Shown in pieces: positions 32,148-40,155 of a stretch of DNA of 64,000 nucleotides. Location: assembly GCA_963791225.1 (NCBI GenBank), contig CAWBRV010000007.1, positions 322,594 through 386,593 on the forward strand. Reading direction: 5' to 3'. The first letter of the stretch is position 1, and the number at the start of each line of letters is the position of its first letter. The notes beneath the pieces are model-generated. The model made no database searches. It was not told the origin of the DNA and saw only the letters and a list, made by a program, of their open reading frames with translations. The DNA comes from PALSA-612 sp963791225. Lineage in GTDB: Bacteria; Actinomycetota; Thermoleophilia; Gaiellales; Gaiellaceae. The position numbers were made by a program, and so were the translations under genes.

Positions 32148-33800
32148 ATGATCGTCCGGGCATCACAGCTCTTCCTCCCGACCCTGCGCGACGCGCCGGC
32201 CGACGCCGAGGCGATCAGCCACAAGCTGCTCGTGCGCGGCGGCTTCATCCGCCAGGTCGCCGCAGGCCTGTGGACGTTCCTCCCGCTCGGCTGGCGGGTG
32301 CATCGGAAGATCGAGCAGGTCATCCGCGAGGAGATGGACGCGATCGGGGGCCAGGAGTTCCTCTGCCCGGTGCTGACGCCGCTCGAGCTCTGGCAGGCGA
32401 CCGGCCGCGACAAGATCCCGGAGCTCTTCCACCTGCTCGACCGCAACAGCCGCCCGTACATCCTGCCGATCACGCACGAGGAGACGTTCACCTTCCACGC
32501 GCGCGAGATCCGCTCGTACAAGGAGCTGCCGCAGCTCTGGTACCACTTCCAGGTCAAGGACCGAGACGAGCCGCGGCCGCGCGGCGGCCTGCTCCGCCTG
32601 CGCGAGTTCATCATGAAGGACGCCTACTCGTTCGATCGAGACGAGGAGGGTGCGCTCGCCTCGTTCGAGAAGAATCTCGCGGCCTACCACCGGATCTTCG
32701 AGCAATGCGGCGTCGAGGCGCACGCCGTGCTGGCGGAGAGCGGGATCATGGGCGGGAAGCTGACGATGGACTTCCTCGCGCCCTCCGGCTCGGGCGAGAA
32801 CACGCTCGTCCGCTGCGAGCGCGGCGACTACGCTGCCGACGCCGAGATCGCCCGCGGTATTCCGCGTACGCCGGACTTCCCGCCGCGGCTCGACGGGCCG
32901 GAGGAGGTCGAGACGCCGGGCGTGGTCACCTGCGAGGCGCTCGCCGAGTTCCTCGGTGTCGATCTCGCCGCCACCTCGAAGGCGATGCCGGTGACGAAGG
33001 AGGACGGCTCGGTCGTGCTCGCACTCCTCCGCGGCGACGACCGGCTCGCCGAGTCGAAGCTGCTGTCCGCACTCGCCTCCGACTCCCGGCCTTCGACCGA
33101 CGAGGAGATCCGCGCCGTCTTCGGCGCCGGCGGCGGCTCGCTCGGCCCGGTCGGGTTCGCGGGCGAGGTGCTCGCCGACGAGACGCTCCGCGAAGGCCAG
33201 TTCGTCGCAGGCGCGAACCGCGACGGCTACCACCTGCGCGGCGTCGAGGCCGGGCGCGACTACCAGCCGCGTTTCGCCGACATCCGCGAGCCGCGCGAGG
33301 GGGACCACTGTCCCGAATGCGGCGGCCGGCTCGTGTTCCAGACCGCGATCGAGGTCGGTCACATCTTCAACTTCGGCGACAAGTACAGCTCCGGGCTCGA
33401 CGCGACGTTCCTCGACGAGGACGGTGTCGAGAAGCCTCTGCTCGGGGGGAGCTACGGCATCGGCCCGGCCCGCGTGATGGCGGCGGTCGTCGAGCAGCGC
33501 GGCTCCGAGGACGGACTCGTGTGGCCTGCGTCGATTTCGCCGTACGATGCGCACGTGATCGCGTTGGCAGGTGGCGAGGAGATCGCGGCCCGCTCGGCCG
33601 AGGTGCTCTCCGCCGCGGGCCGCTCGGTCCTGCTGGACGACCGCGACGCCCGCGCCGGCGAGAAGTTCGCCGACGCCGACCTGATCGGGATACCGCTCCG
33701 CGTCACCGCGGGGAAGAAGAGCCTCGAGGACGGGCGTGTCGACGTCCGCGACCGGCAGTCGGGCGAGGAGCGGCGCGTGACGCCCGAGGAGCTGGCGTAG
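32148..33800 (+). CDS. proS: prolyl-tRNA synthetase
   Basis: Class IIa aminoacyl-tRNA synthetase charging tRNA-Pro, 550 residues, bacterial type with an INS editing domain. Motifs: LLVRGGFIRQVAAGLWTFLP (motif 1 region), PRPRGGLLRLREFIMKDAYS (motif 2), GGSYGIGPARVMAAVVEQ (motif 3). The editing insertion spans about residues 225-385. The anticodon-binding domain follows. ATG 32148 lies 18 bases after ispG. A tRNA-Pro(GGG) gene lies 1.8 kb downstream. Confidence 0.97.
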   Translation: MIVRASQLFLPTLRDAPADAEAISHKLLVRGGFIRQVAAGLWTFLPLGWRVHRKIEQVIREEMDAIGGQEFLCPVLTPLELWQATGRDKIPELFHLLDRNSRPYILPITHEETFTFHAREIRSYKELPQLWYHFQVKDRDEPRPRGGLLRLREFIMKDAYSFDRDEEGALASFEKNLAAYHRIFEQCGVEAHAVLAESGIMGGKLTMDFLAPSGSGENTLVRCERGDYAADAEIARGIPRTPDFPPRLDGPEEVETPGVVTCEALAEFLGVDLAATSKAMPVTKEDGSVVLALLRGDDRLAESKLLSALASDSRPSTDEEIRAVFGAGGGSLGPVGFAGEVLADETLREGQFVAGANRDGYHLRGVEAGRDYQPRFADIREPREGDHCPECGGRLVFQTAIEVGHIFNFGDKYSSGLDATFLDEDGVEKPLLGGSYGIGPARVMAAVVEQRGSEDGLVWPASISPYDAHVIALAGGEEIAARSAEVLSAAGRSVLLDDRDARAGEKFADADLIGIPLRVTAGKKSLEDGRVDVRDRQSGEERRVTPEELA

Positions 33801-34102
33801 TGGCCAAGCGGCGCCGCTTCAGCGAGGAGCCCTTCGGCGCCACGGTCGAACGGCTCATGGAGGACACCGGCACGACCTATCGCGGCCTCGCCGCGAAGAC
33901 GGGTCTCTCCGCCGGCTACCTCAACCACATCGTCCACGGGAGCCGCCCGGTCCCCTCGAACGACGTCATCGCCAAGCTGGCCAAGGGGCTCGCCGTCGAG
34001 CCCGAGCACTTCCTCGAGTTTCGGATCCGCGTGATCACGGACGGGCTCGAGCGCATGCCGGATCTCGTCGACCGGCTCTACCGTCGCCTGCGGGGGGAAT
34101 AG
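33800..34102 (+). CDS. XRE-family helix-turn-helix protein
   Basis: A 100-residue DNA-binding protein. FGATVERLMEDTGTTYRGLA and AKTGLSAGYLNHIVHGSRPV form the Cro/C1-type helix-turn-helix. KLAKGLAVEPEHFLEFR ends the domain, followed by a short helical tail (MPDLVDRLYRRLRG). GTG 33800 overlaps the proS stop by one base, so it is expressed with proS. Target unknown. Confidence 0.88.
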   Translation: MAKRRRFSEEPFGATVERLMEDTGTTYRGLAAKTGLSAGYLNHIVHGSRPVPSNDVIAKLAKGLAVEPEHFLEFRIRVITDGLERMPDLVDRLYRRLRGE

Positions 34103-34155
34103 GAACCAACGCGTCACCGCGCCGTGCGGACGACCGTCCCCGGCGGCGAGTCGAT

Positions 34156-35022
34156 CTAGCCGAAGGCCGGGAGCGGGTCGACGGCGGCGCCGCGCACCCG
34201 TACCTCGAAGTGGAGGTGCGGGCCGGTGGTCTCGCCGGTCGCACCGACGAGGCCGACGAGCGTGCCGACGGTCACGGCCTCGCCGCGGTACGCGACGATC
34301 CGCGAGAGGTGGGCGTACATCGTCTCGACGCCCTCCGCGTGCGTCACGACGACGAGGTTGCCGTAGCCGCCCGTCGTCGGCCCGGCGAAGGTGACGCGCC
34401 CGACCGCGGCGGCGTGCACCGGCGTTCCCGTCGCGGCGGGGAGGTCGAGTCCGGGGTGGAAGGCTGCGTCCCGTGGGCCGAAGCGGTCACCCACCGCGGC
34501 GCGAAGCGGCCATGCGAGCCGCAGCGGGCAGGCCGGGACGGGCTCGCGGAGCGCCGCGACGGTGGCCGGCCCCACGACGCCTACGGCGGGCAAGCCTGCC
34601 CAGCGCTGGAAGCGGAGGAGCGCCGCCTGGGTGTGGGATCCAAAGCCGCCGTCGAACATCCCCGAGGGGAAGCCGTGCCATGCGAGCAGGAACTGGAGCT
34701 CGACGACGTCGCCACCGACGGCGCCGGGGGCGAGGGTGCGCGTCCCGAGCGTGGGCCCTGCGAGCGGGCCGAGCACAGCCAGCGTCTGCGGGCCGACGGC
34801 GCCGTCCGGCACGAGGCCGGCCCGGCGCTGGGCCACGAGGATCGCCGACCTCGTCGCGGGGCCGACGACGCCGTCCACCGTTCCTGCGTAGAGATGCCGC
34901 GCCCGCAGCGCCACCTGGACGGCCGCTACCTGCGGGCTGCCGACGGCGAGAGAGGACGCGGGCAGCAGGAGCGACAATCCGAGGAACGCCGAGACGGCCG
35001 CGAGGCGCGCGGTTCGCGTCAT
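34156..35022 (-). CDS. secreted M23 peptidase with two peptidoglycan-binding domains
   Basis: A 288-residue cell-wall hydrolase. A signal peptide (AAVSAFLGLSLLLPASSLAVG) is followed by two PG_binding_1 repeats: RHLYAGTVDGVVGPATRSAI with GLVPDGAVGPQTL, and WHGFPSGMFDGGFGSHTQAA with PAVGVVGPATV. The LytM/M23 catalytic domain has FHPGLDLPAATGTPVHAA (HxxxD), YGNLVVVTHAEGVETMYAHL and HLHFEVR, so all zinc ligands are present. It probably cleaves peptide cross-links. ATG 35022 is chosen at the signal peptide. A structured leader precedes it. Confidence 0.93.
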   Translation of the reverse strand: MTRTARLAAVSAFLGLSLLLPASSLAVGSPQVAAVQVALRARHLYAGTVDGVVGPATRSAILVAQRRAGLVPDGAVGPQTLAVLGPLAGPTLGTRTLAPGAVGGDVVELQFLLAWHGFPSGMFDGGFGSHTQAALLRFQRWAGLPAVGVVGPATVAALREPVPACPLRLAWPLRAAVGDRFGPRDAAFHPGLDLPAATGTPVHAAAVGRVTFAGPTTGGYGNLVVVTHAEGVETMYAHLSRIVAYRGEAVTVGTLVGLVGATGETTGPHLHFEVRVRGAAVDPLPAFG

Positions 35023-35040
35023 CCCAGAGTCTTCGGCACT

Positions 35041-35215
35041 CGCCCCGGACGTCTTGAGACCGACACCGGAGCGGTACCACGCACCCGAAGGCCCCTCTGG
35101 TGGCGAGGCCTTCGGTGACAGGAGAGGCACAAAGCGAGCACCACAGCGGGCTCGCATTCACTCTCGGACGTTCCCGTCTGCTCTCAATCCAAACCTCGGG
35201 GCGCGGCAGTCGAGC
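35041..35215 (-). promoter_or_regulatory. structured leader upstream of the M23 gene; possible riboswitch
   Basis: Reading on the minus strand, GAGAG...CTCTC encloses GCGAG...CTCGC, with GGGAAC and AGTGAAT just before. CCGAAGGCC and GGCCTTCGG (35107-35115 and 35085-35093 in plus coordinates) then form a 9-bp terminator-like stem close to the gene. Cyclic-di-AMP (ydaO) riboswitches commonly control actinobacterial wall hydrolases and contain GGGAAC- and GTGAATC-like blocks. The match here is partial, so the class is unproven. Confidence 0.35.
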
Positions 35216-35258
35216 GCTGAGCCGGCTGGTGCAGTCCTGCCTGTCGCCTCAAAGGGAA

Positions 35259-35322
35259 AGGCGGGCCGCGTCGATCGTCCAGTCAAGGAGGAGTGGTTGA
35301 TGGGCTTTGGCGCGGCCCGCCT
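35259..35322. repeat. 12-bp perfect inverted repeat with 40-base centre
   Basis: AGGCGGGCCGCG (35259-35270) and CGCGGCCCGCCT (35311-35322) are perfect complements. The centre holds AAGGAGGA and an ATG at 35300, but no convincing coding frame follows. It could be a transcription terminator, a recombination footprint or a regulatory fold. From 35323 to 35560 I see no gene. Confidence 0.45.
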
Positions 35323-35565
35323 ACCGTGCAGCATCCGCCCAGGTCAGCCCGCTCGCCATCAGGGAAATCACGGACCGCTCTCACCGAGCTCCCGCTTCGG
35401 CACGCGTCGCCGCAACGATTGGCTCATCGTCACAGGTCACCTCGAGCCACGACTCGGGGCTGGTGCCGCCGAGTTCGATGCCGCACTGCCGGCACCCTCA
35501 CCGTGCTCGAGAGAGTCGCCAGTAGGCGCGGGAGACCCGCGGCAGGCGAGCCTTGGCTACTTGGC

Positions 35566-35571
35566 TAGACT
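35566..35571 (+). promoter_or_regulatory. -10 element of tRNA-Pro
   Basis: TAGACT ends eight bases before the tRNA 5' end, so transcription would start within a base or two of the mature tRNA. No clear -35 is visible. Confidence 0.4.
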
Positions 35572-35579
35572 CCGAGCGC

Positions 35580-35654
35580 CGGGGCGTGGCGCAGCCTGGT
35601 TAGCGCGCTAGTCTGGGGGACTAGAGGTCCCGAGTTCGAATCTCGGCGCCCCGA
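35580..35654 (+). tRNA. tRNA-Pro (anticodon GGG)
   Basis: Complete cloverleaf of 75 bases. The acceptor CGGGGCG pairs with CGCCCCG, discriminator A. The D arm is GCGCAGCCTGGTTAGCGC. The anticodon stem CTAGT/ACTAG encloses CTGGGGG with GGG at the anticodon. The T arm is CCGAG-TTCGAAT-CTCGG. CCA is not encoded. It reads proline CCC/CCU codons. A terminator hairpin follows at 35666. Confidence 0.97.
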
Positions 35655-35665
35655 CTGGGATCGAA

Positions 35666-35692
35666 GGGCATCGGCCTGTCCGGCCGATGCCC
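35666..35692 (+). terminator. terminator after tRNA-Pro
   Basis: GGGCATCGGCC and GGCCGATGCCC form a perfect 11-bp stem with loop TGTCC, 11 bases after the tRNA. No U-tract. Confidence 0.7.
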
Positions 35693-35790
35693 AGTAGGCG
35701 CCTTGACCTCTTCATCGGCCACGCGGGCGAAGTGCTCGTCTCCGGTGCGGGCGGCTCGTCACCGAACCGCCCGCTTCTGGCGCGGTAGGC

Positions 35791-35805
35791 CTCAGGGCGC
35801 CTGAG
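35791..35805 (-). terminator. small hairpin after the CHRD gene
   Basis: CTCAGG-GCG-CCTGAG, a 6-bp stem 18 bases beyond the CHRD stop codon. Confidence 0.35.
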
Positions 35806-35823
35806 ACGTGATCACTCTTCGGC

Positions 35824-36264
35824 TCAACCGTGGATCTGGCCGCGGATTTCGCCGGCCGGGTTTTTCACCGTGTGCACGTTCACGTAGAGGTCGCCCTTCT
35901 TCATCGCATCGACCTCCTTGGAAGTGAGTACCGCCGTCCCGCTCACACCTGACTTGCACGGCCCGCAGAGCGGAACCAGCACGATGCCGGCCTTACCCCG
36001 TTTCCCCGAGTGGATGTGTGCTGCCGTTGCTTTCCCGGTCAGATGCTTGAAGGTCAGCGTCCACTTGAGCTTCGAGCCGGTCAGGGTCGCACTGAACCGC
36101 CCGCTCACCCCTAGAGAGACGCCCTTCGGCTTGGGCACTTCCTGGCCCCGGTTGAGCGAGGCGGTAAAACGGTCATTGCGCGAACTGCTGGCGCCTGCCC
36201 AGGTTGCGTACGCTCCGACTGCGACGCAGACGACTAGTCCGAGCGCCAGTGTCCTCCTCAGCAC
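35824..36264 (-). CDS. secreted CHRD-domain protein
   Basis: A 146-residue exported protein. A signal peptide (TLALGLVVCVAVGAYATWAG) is followed by a CHRD (chordin-type) domain: FTASLNRGQEVPKPKGVSLG, SGRFSATLTGSKLKWTLTFK, TAAHIHSGKRGKAGIVLVPL and the end YVNVHTVKNPAGEIRGQIHG. The paired cysteines in PLCGPCKSG may bond. CHRD domains occur in extracellular proteins of unknown role. The GTG start has GGGAGG five bases upstream, so it is leadered. The 249 bases between this gene and the GH99-like gene show nothing I can name. Confidence 0.9.
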   Translation of the reverse strand: MLRRTLALGLVVCVAVGAYATWAGASSSRNDRFTASLNRGQEVPKPKGVSLGVSGRFSATLTGSKLKWTLTFKHLTGKATAAHIHSGKRGKAGIVLVPLCGPCKSGVSGTAVLTSKEVDAMKKGDLYVNVHTVKNPAGEIRGQIHG

Positions 36265-36513
36265 AACAGCCTCCCTTGGTTGCTTGTCTCGGCGCCACCT
36301 TTCTGCGCAGATGCAACCGAAAGTACACGGCCGGGCGATTTGCGGATGTCGCGTGAGGCGAGATGCCGGCGGCTCGAGCGACTCCCGGGTGTCGCGCGGA
36401 TCGGGTCGCGTGACCGGTTTGGGAGCCGAGAGCAGGAAATGCTTACGAGCTCCAGTAGATTCCGGCGGCCGCGGGTGTCATGATCCGCGGTCAGGCCGTC
36501 CGGCCTCTGCGGA

Positions 36514-37989
36514 ATGACACGCCTCGCTCTCGCCTTCGGGTTGCTCGCCCTCCTCGTGCCGGCCGGCGCGCCTGGGGGCGCGAGCATGGCCTCCCCCCGG
36601 CAGACGTCGATCTTCTACTACCCCTGGTACGGAAACCCGCAGGTCGACGGCAGCTACATCCACTGGAACCAGAACGGCCACATCCCGCCGCTCGACCTGG
36701 CGACGAGCTACTACCCGGCCCGCGGCCCCTATTCCAGCGCCGATTCCGGGGTCGTCGCGGCCCAGATGAAGGAGATCGCCGCCGCCGGCATCCAGGAGGT
36801 CGTGAGCTCCTGGTGGGGCTGGGGCTCGATTGAAGACCTCCGGCTGCCGATGATAGTCCGTATGGCCACGAACCAGGGCCTCAAGGTCGCCGCCCAGATC
36901 GAGCCGTACTCGACCCGGACGGCCGCGAGCATCGCCTCGGACATCGCCCATCTGCGCGGGCTCGGGGTCGCGCGCTTCTACGTCTACCACCCCTTCGAGA
37001 TCGACGACGCGAGCTGGGCCACGCTGCTCGGCTCCCTGCCCGGCGTGCAGGTGCTCGCCCAGACGACGAACGTCGCCCGCGCGGCGGCCGACCGGTTCGC
37101 CGGCGTCTACACCTACGACGTCTTCTCCTTCGGCTCCGCGACGTTCGGGCCGCTCTGCGCGCGCGCCCACCGTGCCGGCCTCCTCTGCGCCCCGTCCGTC
37201 GGGCCCGGCTACGACGCGCTGCGGGCGACCGGCGACACCCACATCCGCCAGCGGGACGGCGGGGCCACGTACGACGCCATGTGGAAGTCCGCGATCCAGG
37301 CCGGAGCCGACCGGGTGACGATCACGAGCTACAACGAGTGGCATGAAGGCACGCAGATCGAGCCGGCGCTCACGCCGCTCCCGCGCAAACTCGCGTTCGC
37401 CCGCGGCCCCGCCAGCTCGCCCGTCGCGCAGGCCTACGCGAGCTATGACGGCACCTACGGGATGCACGGGAGACCGGCGGCGCGGGCCTATCTCGTGCGG
37501 ACGGCGTACTGGACCGGGCTCTACCGGGCCGGAAGCGCGGCGTCGCACGCGTCAAACGCAGGTCGGAAAGCCGCTGCACAGGGGAGGAAACGGCCGTTTC
37601 GGCCCGAACGTGACCCTGTGGCGACGACGACGGCCGCTGCTCCCTGTACCGCCTCGGACGGCCCGAAAGGCGGCTTCAATGCAGCCTTTCGCGGGTCTCC
37701 GTTCAACTTGCTTTTGGGCGCTCTGCCGTCTAGGCTCATGCCTGCAGTGCGTGTGACGGGCAGTGACACGGTTGTGAGACCGCTGGGGCGTGCCGCGCCC
37801 CGGGCAACTCGCGGAGTTCGCGAATGGTCGTGCTACGGTGCTCACCGTCCGCTTCCACTGCTAGGAATGTCCGTCATCACCAGGTGCGCACGCTCCTCGG
37901 GAAGAGCGTCAGGGAGTATCTGCACCAGACTTACTGCCAGCAGGGCAGGTTCGTATTGGGGGAAAGCTAGACGTTCGAAAGGGGGGTGA
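36514..37989 (+). CDS. secreted glycoside hydrolase family 99-like protein
   Basis: Signal peptide LALAFGLLALLVPAGAPGG, then an endo-alpha-mannosidase-like barrel: TSIFYYPWYGNPQVDGSYIH, HWNQNGHIPP, YYPARGPYSS, VVSSWWGWGS, FYVYHPFEID and the hallmark TSYNEWHEGTQIEPA with the catalytic region. GH99 and GH71-like enzymes cleave alpha-mannosides; the substrate here is unknown. The recognisable domain ends near TAYWTGLYRAG (about base 37540). The last 140 codons look unlike protein-coding sequence and contain a perfect palindrome, so the true C-terminus may be earlier. TGATG overlap with the next small ORF. Confidence 0.82.
   Translation: MTRLALAFGLLALLVPAGAPGGASMASPRQTSIFYYPWYGNPQVDGSYIHWNQNGHIPPLDLATSYYPARGPYSSADSGVVAAQMKEIAAAGIQEVVSSWWGWGSIEDLRLPMIVRMATNQGLKVAAQIEPYSTRTAASIASDIAHLRGLGVARFYVYHPFEIDDASWATLLGSLPGVQVLAQTTNVARAAADRFAGVYTYDVFSFGSATFGPLCARAHRAGLLCAPSVGPGYDALRATGDTHIRQRDGGATYDAMWKSAIQAGADRVTITSYNEWHEGTQIEPALTPLPRKLAFARGPASSPVAQAYASYDGTYGMHGRPAARAYLVRTAYWTGLYRAGSAASHASNAGRKAAAQGRKRPFRPERDPVATTTAAAPCTASDGPKGGFNAAFRGSPFNLLLGALPSRLMPAVRVTGSDTVVRPLGRAAPRATRGVREWSCYGAHRPLPLLGMSVITRCARSSGRASGSICTRLTASRAGSYWGKARRSKGG
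37577..37620. repeat. nested palindrome related to the GGGGAAAC family
   Basis: CACAGGG (37577-37583) and CCCTGTG (37614-37620) enclose the perfect palindrome GAAACGGCCGTTTC (37587-37600). It lies inside the doubtful 3' end of the GH99-like frame and may really mark the end of that transcript. Confidence 0.45.
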
Positions 37990-38072
37990 TGGCCTCGAAG
38001 GCAGGGATGTTTGTTGCAGTGCAATTTGAGGAGGAGAGAAGAAGTTGGAATCGAGAGGAGAGGAATCTGTGA
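37989..38072 (+). CDS. 27-residue ORF coupled to the secreted protein
   Basis: ATG 37989, directly after AAAGGGGGGTG, opens 27 codons: MASKAGMFVAVQFEEERRSW, then NRERRNL. The TGA overlaps the GTG start of the 664-residue secreted protein as GTGA, the coupling arrangement used by real gene pairs in this window. Its own ATG overlaps the TGA of the frame before it. It may be a leader peptide whose translation delivers ribosomes to the next gene. No homologue is known to me. Confidence 0.4.
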   Translation: MASKAGMFVAVQFEEERRSWNREERNL

Positions 38073-40063
38073 AACGACGCAATTTTGCAACAGCAGCGGT
38101 CTTCTTTGCCGCGCTGCTGGTGGCTGCGCTTGCAGCTGCGTCGGTGAGCGCAGCGACCTCGTCGCAGAAGGCGCTGCCCACCAAGGGCAAGGGCTATCAG
38201 AAGGGGGCCGGGCACACCAGCGGGCGTGGCAACCTGCCGAACGGTGCGAAGACGCCGCAGGCAATCGGAACGGCGAAGTTCGCGCCGGCTTCGTCGAAGG
38301 GCACGTTCGCTCCGGTCAAGGCAGCACCGGCCAACGCGCAGGCTGTCAAGCAGCATGACCGGGCGATCCCGGGCAAGCACGGCTCGAAGTCGGCAGCTGC
38401 AGCTGCTGCCGCCGGCGCTGCCGCGCCCAACGCCGCGATCATCCCGCATGCTCATAGCCTGCCGATCACTTCCGCGAGCTACGCGGGGTCGGCCAAGGGT
38501 CTGAACGCCTTCGACCAGAGGTCGGCCGGTGGCTACATCGACACGCCGCCGGACCAGGCGCTCGCCGAGGGCAACGGCTTCGTGTTCGAGGCCGTGAACA
38601 ACGTGTTCGAGATCATGGGCACGAACTTCGGCCACGTGACCAACGCGGAGCCGATGGAGCAGTTCTGGGCTCCCGCGCTCCTCGCCACGGGCTACCAGAA
38701 CGTGTCCGACCCGAAGGCGCACTACGACAACGTCACGCGCAAGTGGTACGTGACGGAGCTGGCCTACACCGGGCCTCCGGTTCCGGGCTCTGCGGTCTTC
38801 ATCGCCGTGAGCACGACGTCGGATCCGCTGTCGACCTACAACATCTACGTCCTCGACGTCAGCTTCGACGGCGTCGACTGTTCCGGTGACCCGTTCGGAT
38901 GCCTCGGTGACCAGCCGCTGCTCGGCATGAACCGCAACGCGCTGTTCATCTCGACGAACTCGTTCGACTGGACGGATCCGGGCTTCAACGGGACGCAGCT
39001 GTACATCATCGACTCGACCGCTCTGGCGGCCGGGTTCCTGTTCCCGAATATCGTCTACTTCGACCTCGGCGGGACCATCCCGGTCCCCGAGACCGACCCG
39101 GTAGACACGTGCGGCTCGTTCGTGTACCCGTTCTCGGCGTTCTGCTGGTACTCGGTTCAGCCGGCGACGACGCCGAACCAGTCGTTCGTGACCGCTCGAG
39201 GCGGGACGGAGTTCTTTATGTCCGCGCTCGACTTCCTGGGCTCGAACGACAACCGGATCGCCCTCTGGGCGCTCACGAACACGTCGTCGATCAACAGCGT
39301 CTCGCCGTCGATGTTCATCAACTACGCAATCGCGAGCACGGAGAGCTACGGGTTCCCGTTCACGGACACCCCGGGCTTCTCGCCGTACGCGGAGCAGCCG
39401 TCAGGCGGCAACACGCCGTTCTGCGACTTCTTCGCAGGCCCGTTCTGCGAGCCCGCACCGATCGCCAACAACGATGACCGGATGAACGAGGTCAAGTCGG
39501 TCGTGGCCGGCGGCAACCCGGCTCACAACTGGGGCGGTGTGAACACCGACGCCCTGGTGCCCGATCCGATTGGCCACCTGCACCGCCGGTCGGCGATCGC
39601 GTACTTCGACATCAGCGCAACCGCCTGGGCCGGCCCGTTCGTGGTCGGCGCCGGCGTCAACGCACAGGGCTATGTCGCCAACTGGAACAACGACGTGATC
39701 TTCCCTGCGATCGGCGTCTCCACTGACGGCATCAACGGTGCGATGGTCTTCACCCTCACGGGCAACACGAACTTCCCGAGTGTGGCCGTGGCGAAGGTCG
39801 GAGATCACAACCCGATCACGAAGATCCCTGTCGTGCTTGCCGGTCAGGATGTTCTGGACGACTTCGGCTGGATCATCTTCGGCACTCCGCGCTGGGGTGA
39901 CTACTCCGCTGCTGTGGGCGATGGCAGGACGATCTACCTCGCGACGGAGTACATCCAGTACCCGAGTTGCAGTGACATCGACTTCTTCTTCGACGACACG
40001 TGCGGAGGAACTCGTGACTTCTTCACCAACTGGGGAACTGGGCTCGTGAAGGTGAACGTCTAG
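38069..40063 (+). CDS. large secreted protein of unknown function
   Basis: A 664-residue exported protein. The signal peptide (NFATAAVFFAALLVAALAAA, cleaved near VSA) is followed by a Lys/Gly/Ala-rich linker to about residue 120. The rest is a beta-rich domain, probably propeller-like, with blade-type repeats (AVFIAVSTTSDPLSTYNIYV, LLGMNRNALFISTNSFDWTD, SFVTARGGTEFFMSALDFLG). Cysteines come in close pairs (DCSGDPFGC, CSDIDFFFDDTC), suggesting disulfides. It is less GC-rich than its neighbours. GTG 38069 has GAGAGGA upstream; a strong terminator follows. Function unknown. Confidence 0.9.
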   Translation: MKRRNFATAAVFFAALLVAALAAASVSAATSSQKALPTKGKGYQKGAGHTSGRGNLPNGAKTPQAIGTAKFAPASSKGTFAPVKAAPANAQAVKQHDRAIPGKHGSKSAAAAAAAGAAAPNAAIIPHAHSLPITSASYAGSAKGLNAFDQRSAGGYIDTPPDQALAEGNGFVFEAVNNVFEIMGTNFGHVTNAEPMEQFWAPALLATGYQNVSDPKAHYDNVTRKWYVTELAYTGPPVPGSAVFIAVSTTSDPLSTYNIYVLDVSFDGVDCSGDPFGCLGDQPLLGMNRNALFISTNSFDWTDPGFNGTQLYIIDSTALAAGFLFPNIVYFDLGGTIPVPETDPVDTCGSFVYPFSAFCWYSVQPATTPNQSFVTARGGTEFFMSALDFLGSNDNRIALWALTNTSSINSVSPSMFINYAIASTESYGFPFTDTPGFSPYAEQPSGGNTPFCDFFAGPFCEPAPIANNDDRMNEVKSVVAGGNPAHNWGGVNTDALVPDPIGHLHRRSAIAYFDISATAWAGPFVVGAGVNAQGYVANWNNDVIFPAIGVSTDGINGAMVFTLTGNTNFPSVAVAKVGDHNPITKIPVVLAGQDVLDDFGWIIFGTPRWGDYSAAVGDGRTIYLATEYIQYPSCSDIDFFFDDTCGGTRDFFTNWGTGLVKVNV

Positions 40064-40103
40064 CTCGATATCACCCCCAAGTCGTCTCGCGAGAGGCGAC
40101 ACC

Positions 40104-40138
40104 GAGAGGCGGCGGGGAAACCCGCCGCCTCTCTTTTT
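40104..40138 (+). terminator. intrinsic terminator
   Basis: GAGAGGCGGCGGG and CCCGCCGCCTCTC form a perfect 13-bp stem with a GAAA loop, followed by TTTTT. It is the only classical U-tract terminator I found here, and follows the secreted-protein gene. Confidence 0.95.
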
Positions 40139-40155
40139 GGTCCCGTTCGGGCCGG

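Noticed and set aside
35071..35080. GTGGTACCGC on the minus strand, resembling the T-box sequence
   Set aside because: Ten-base match only; no specifier loop or stem I arrangement could be recognised and the gene is a wall hydrolase, not an amino-acid gene.
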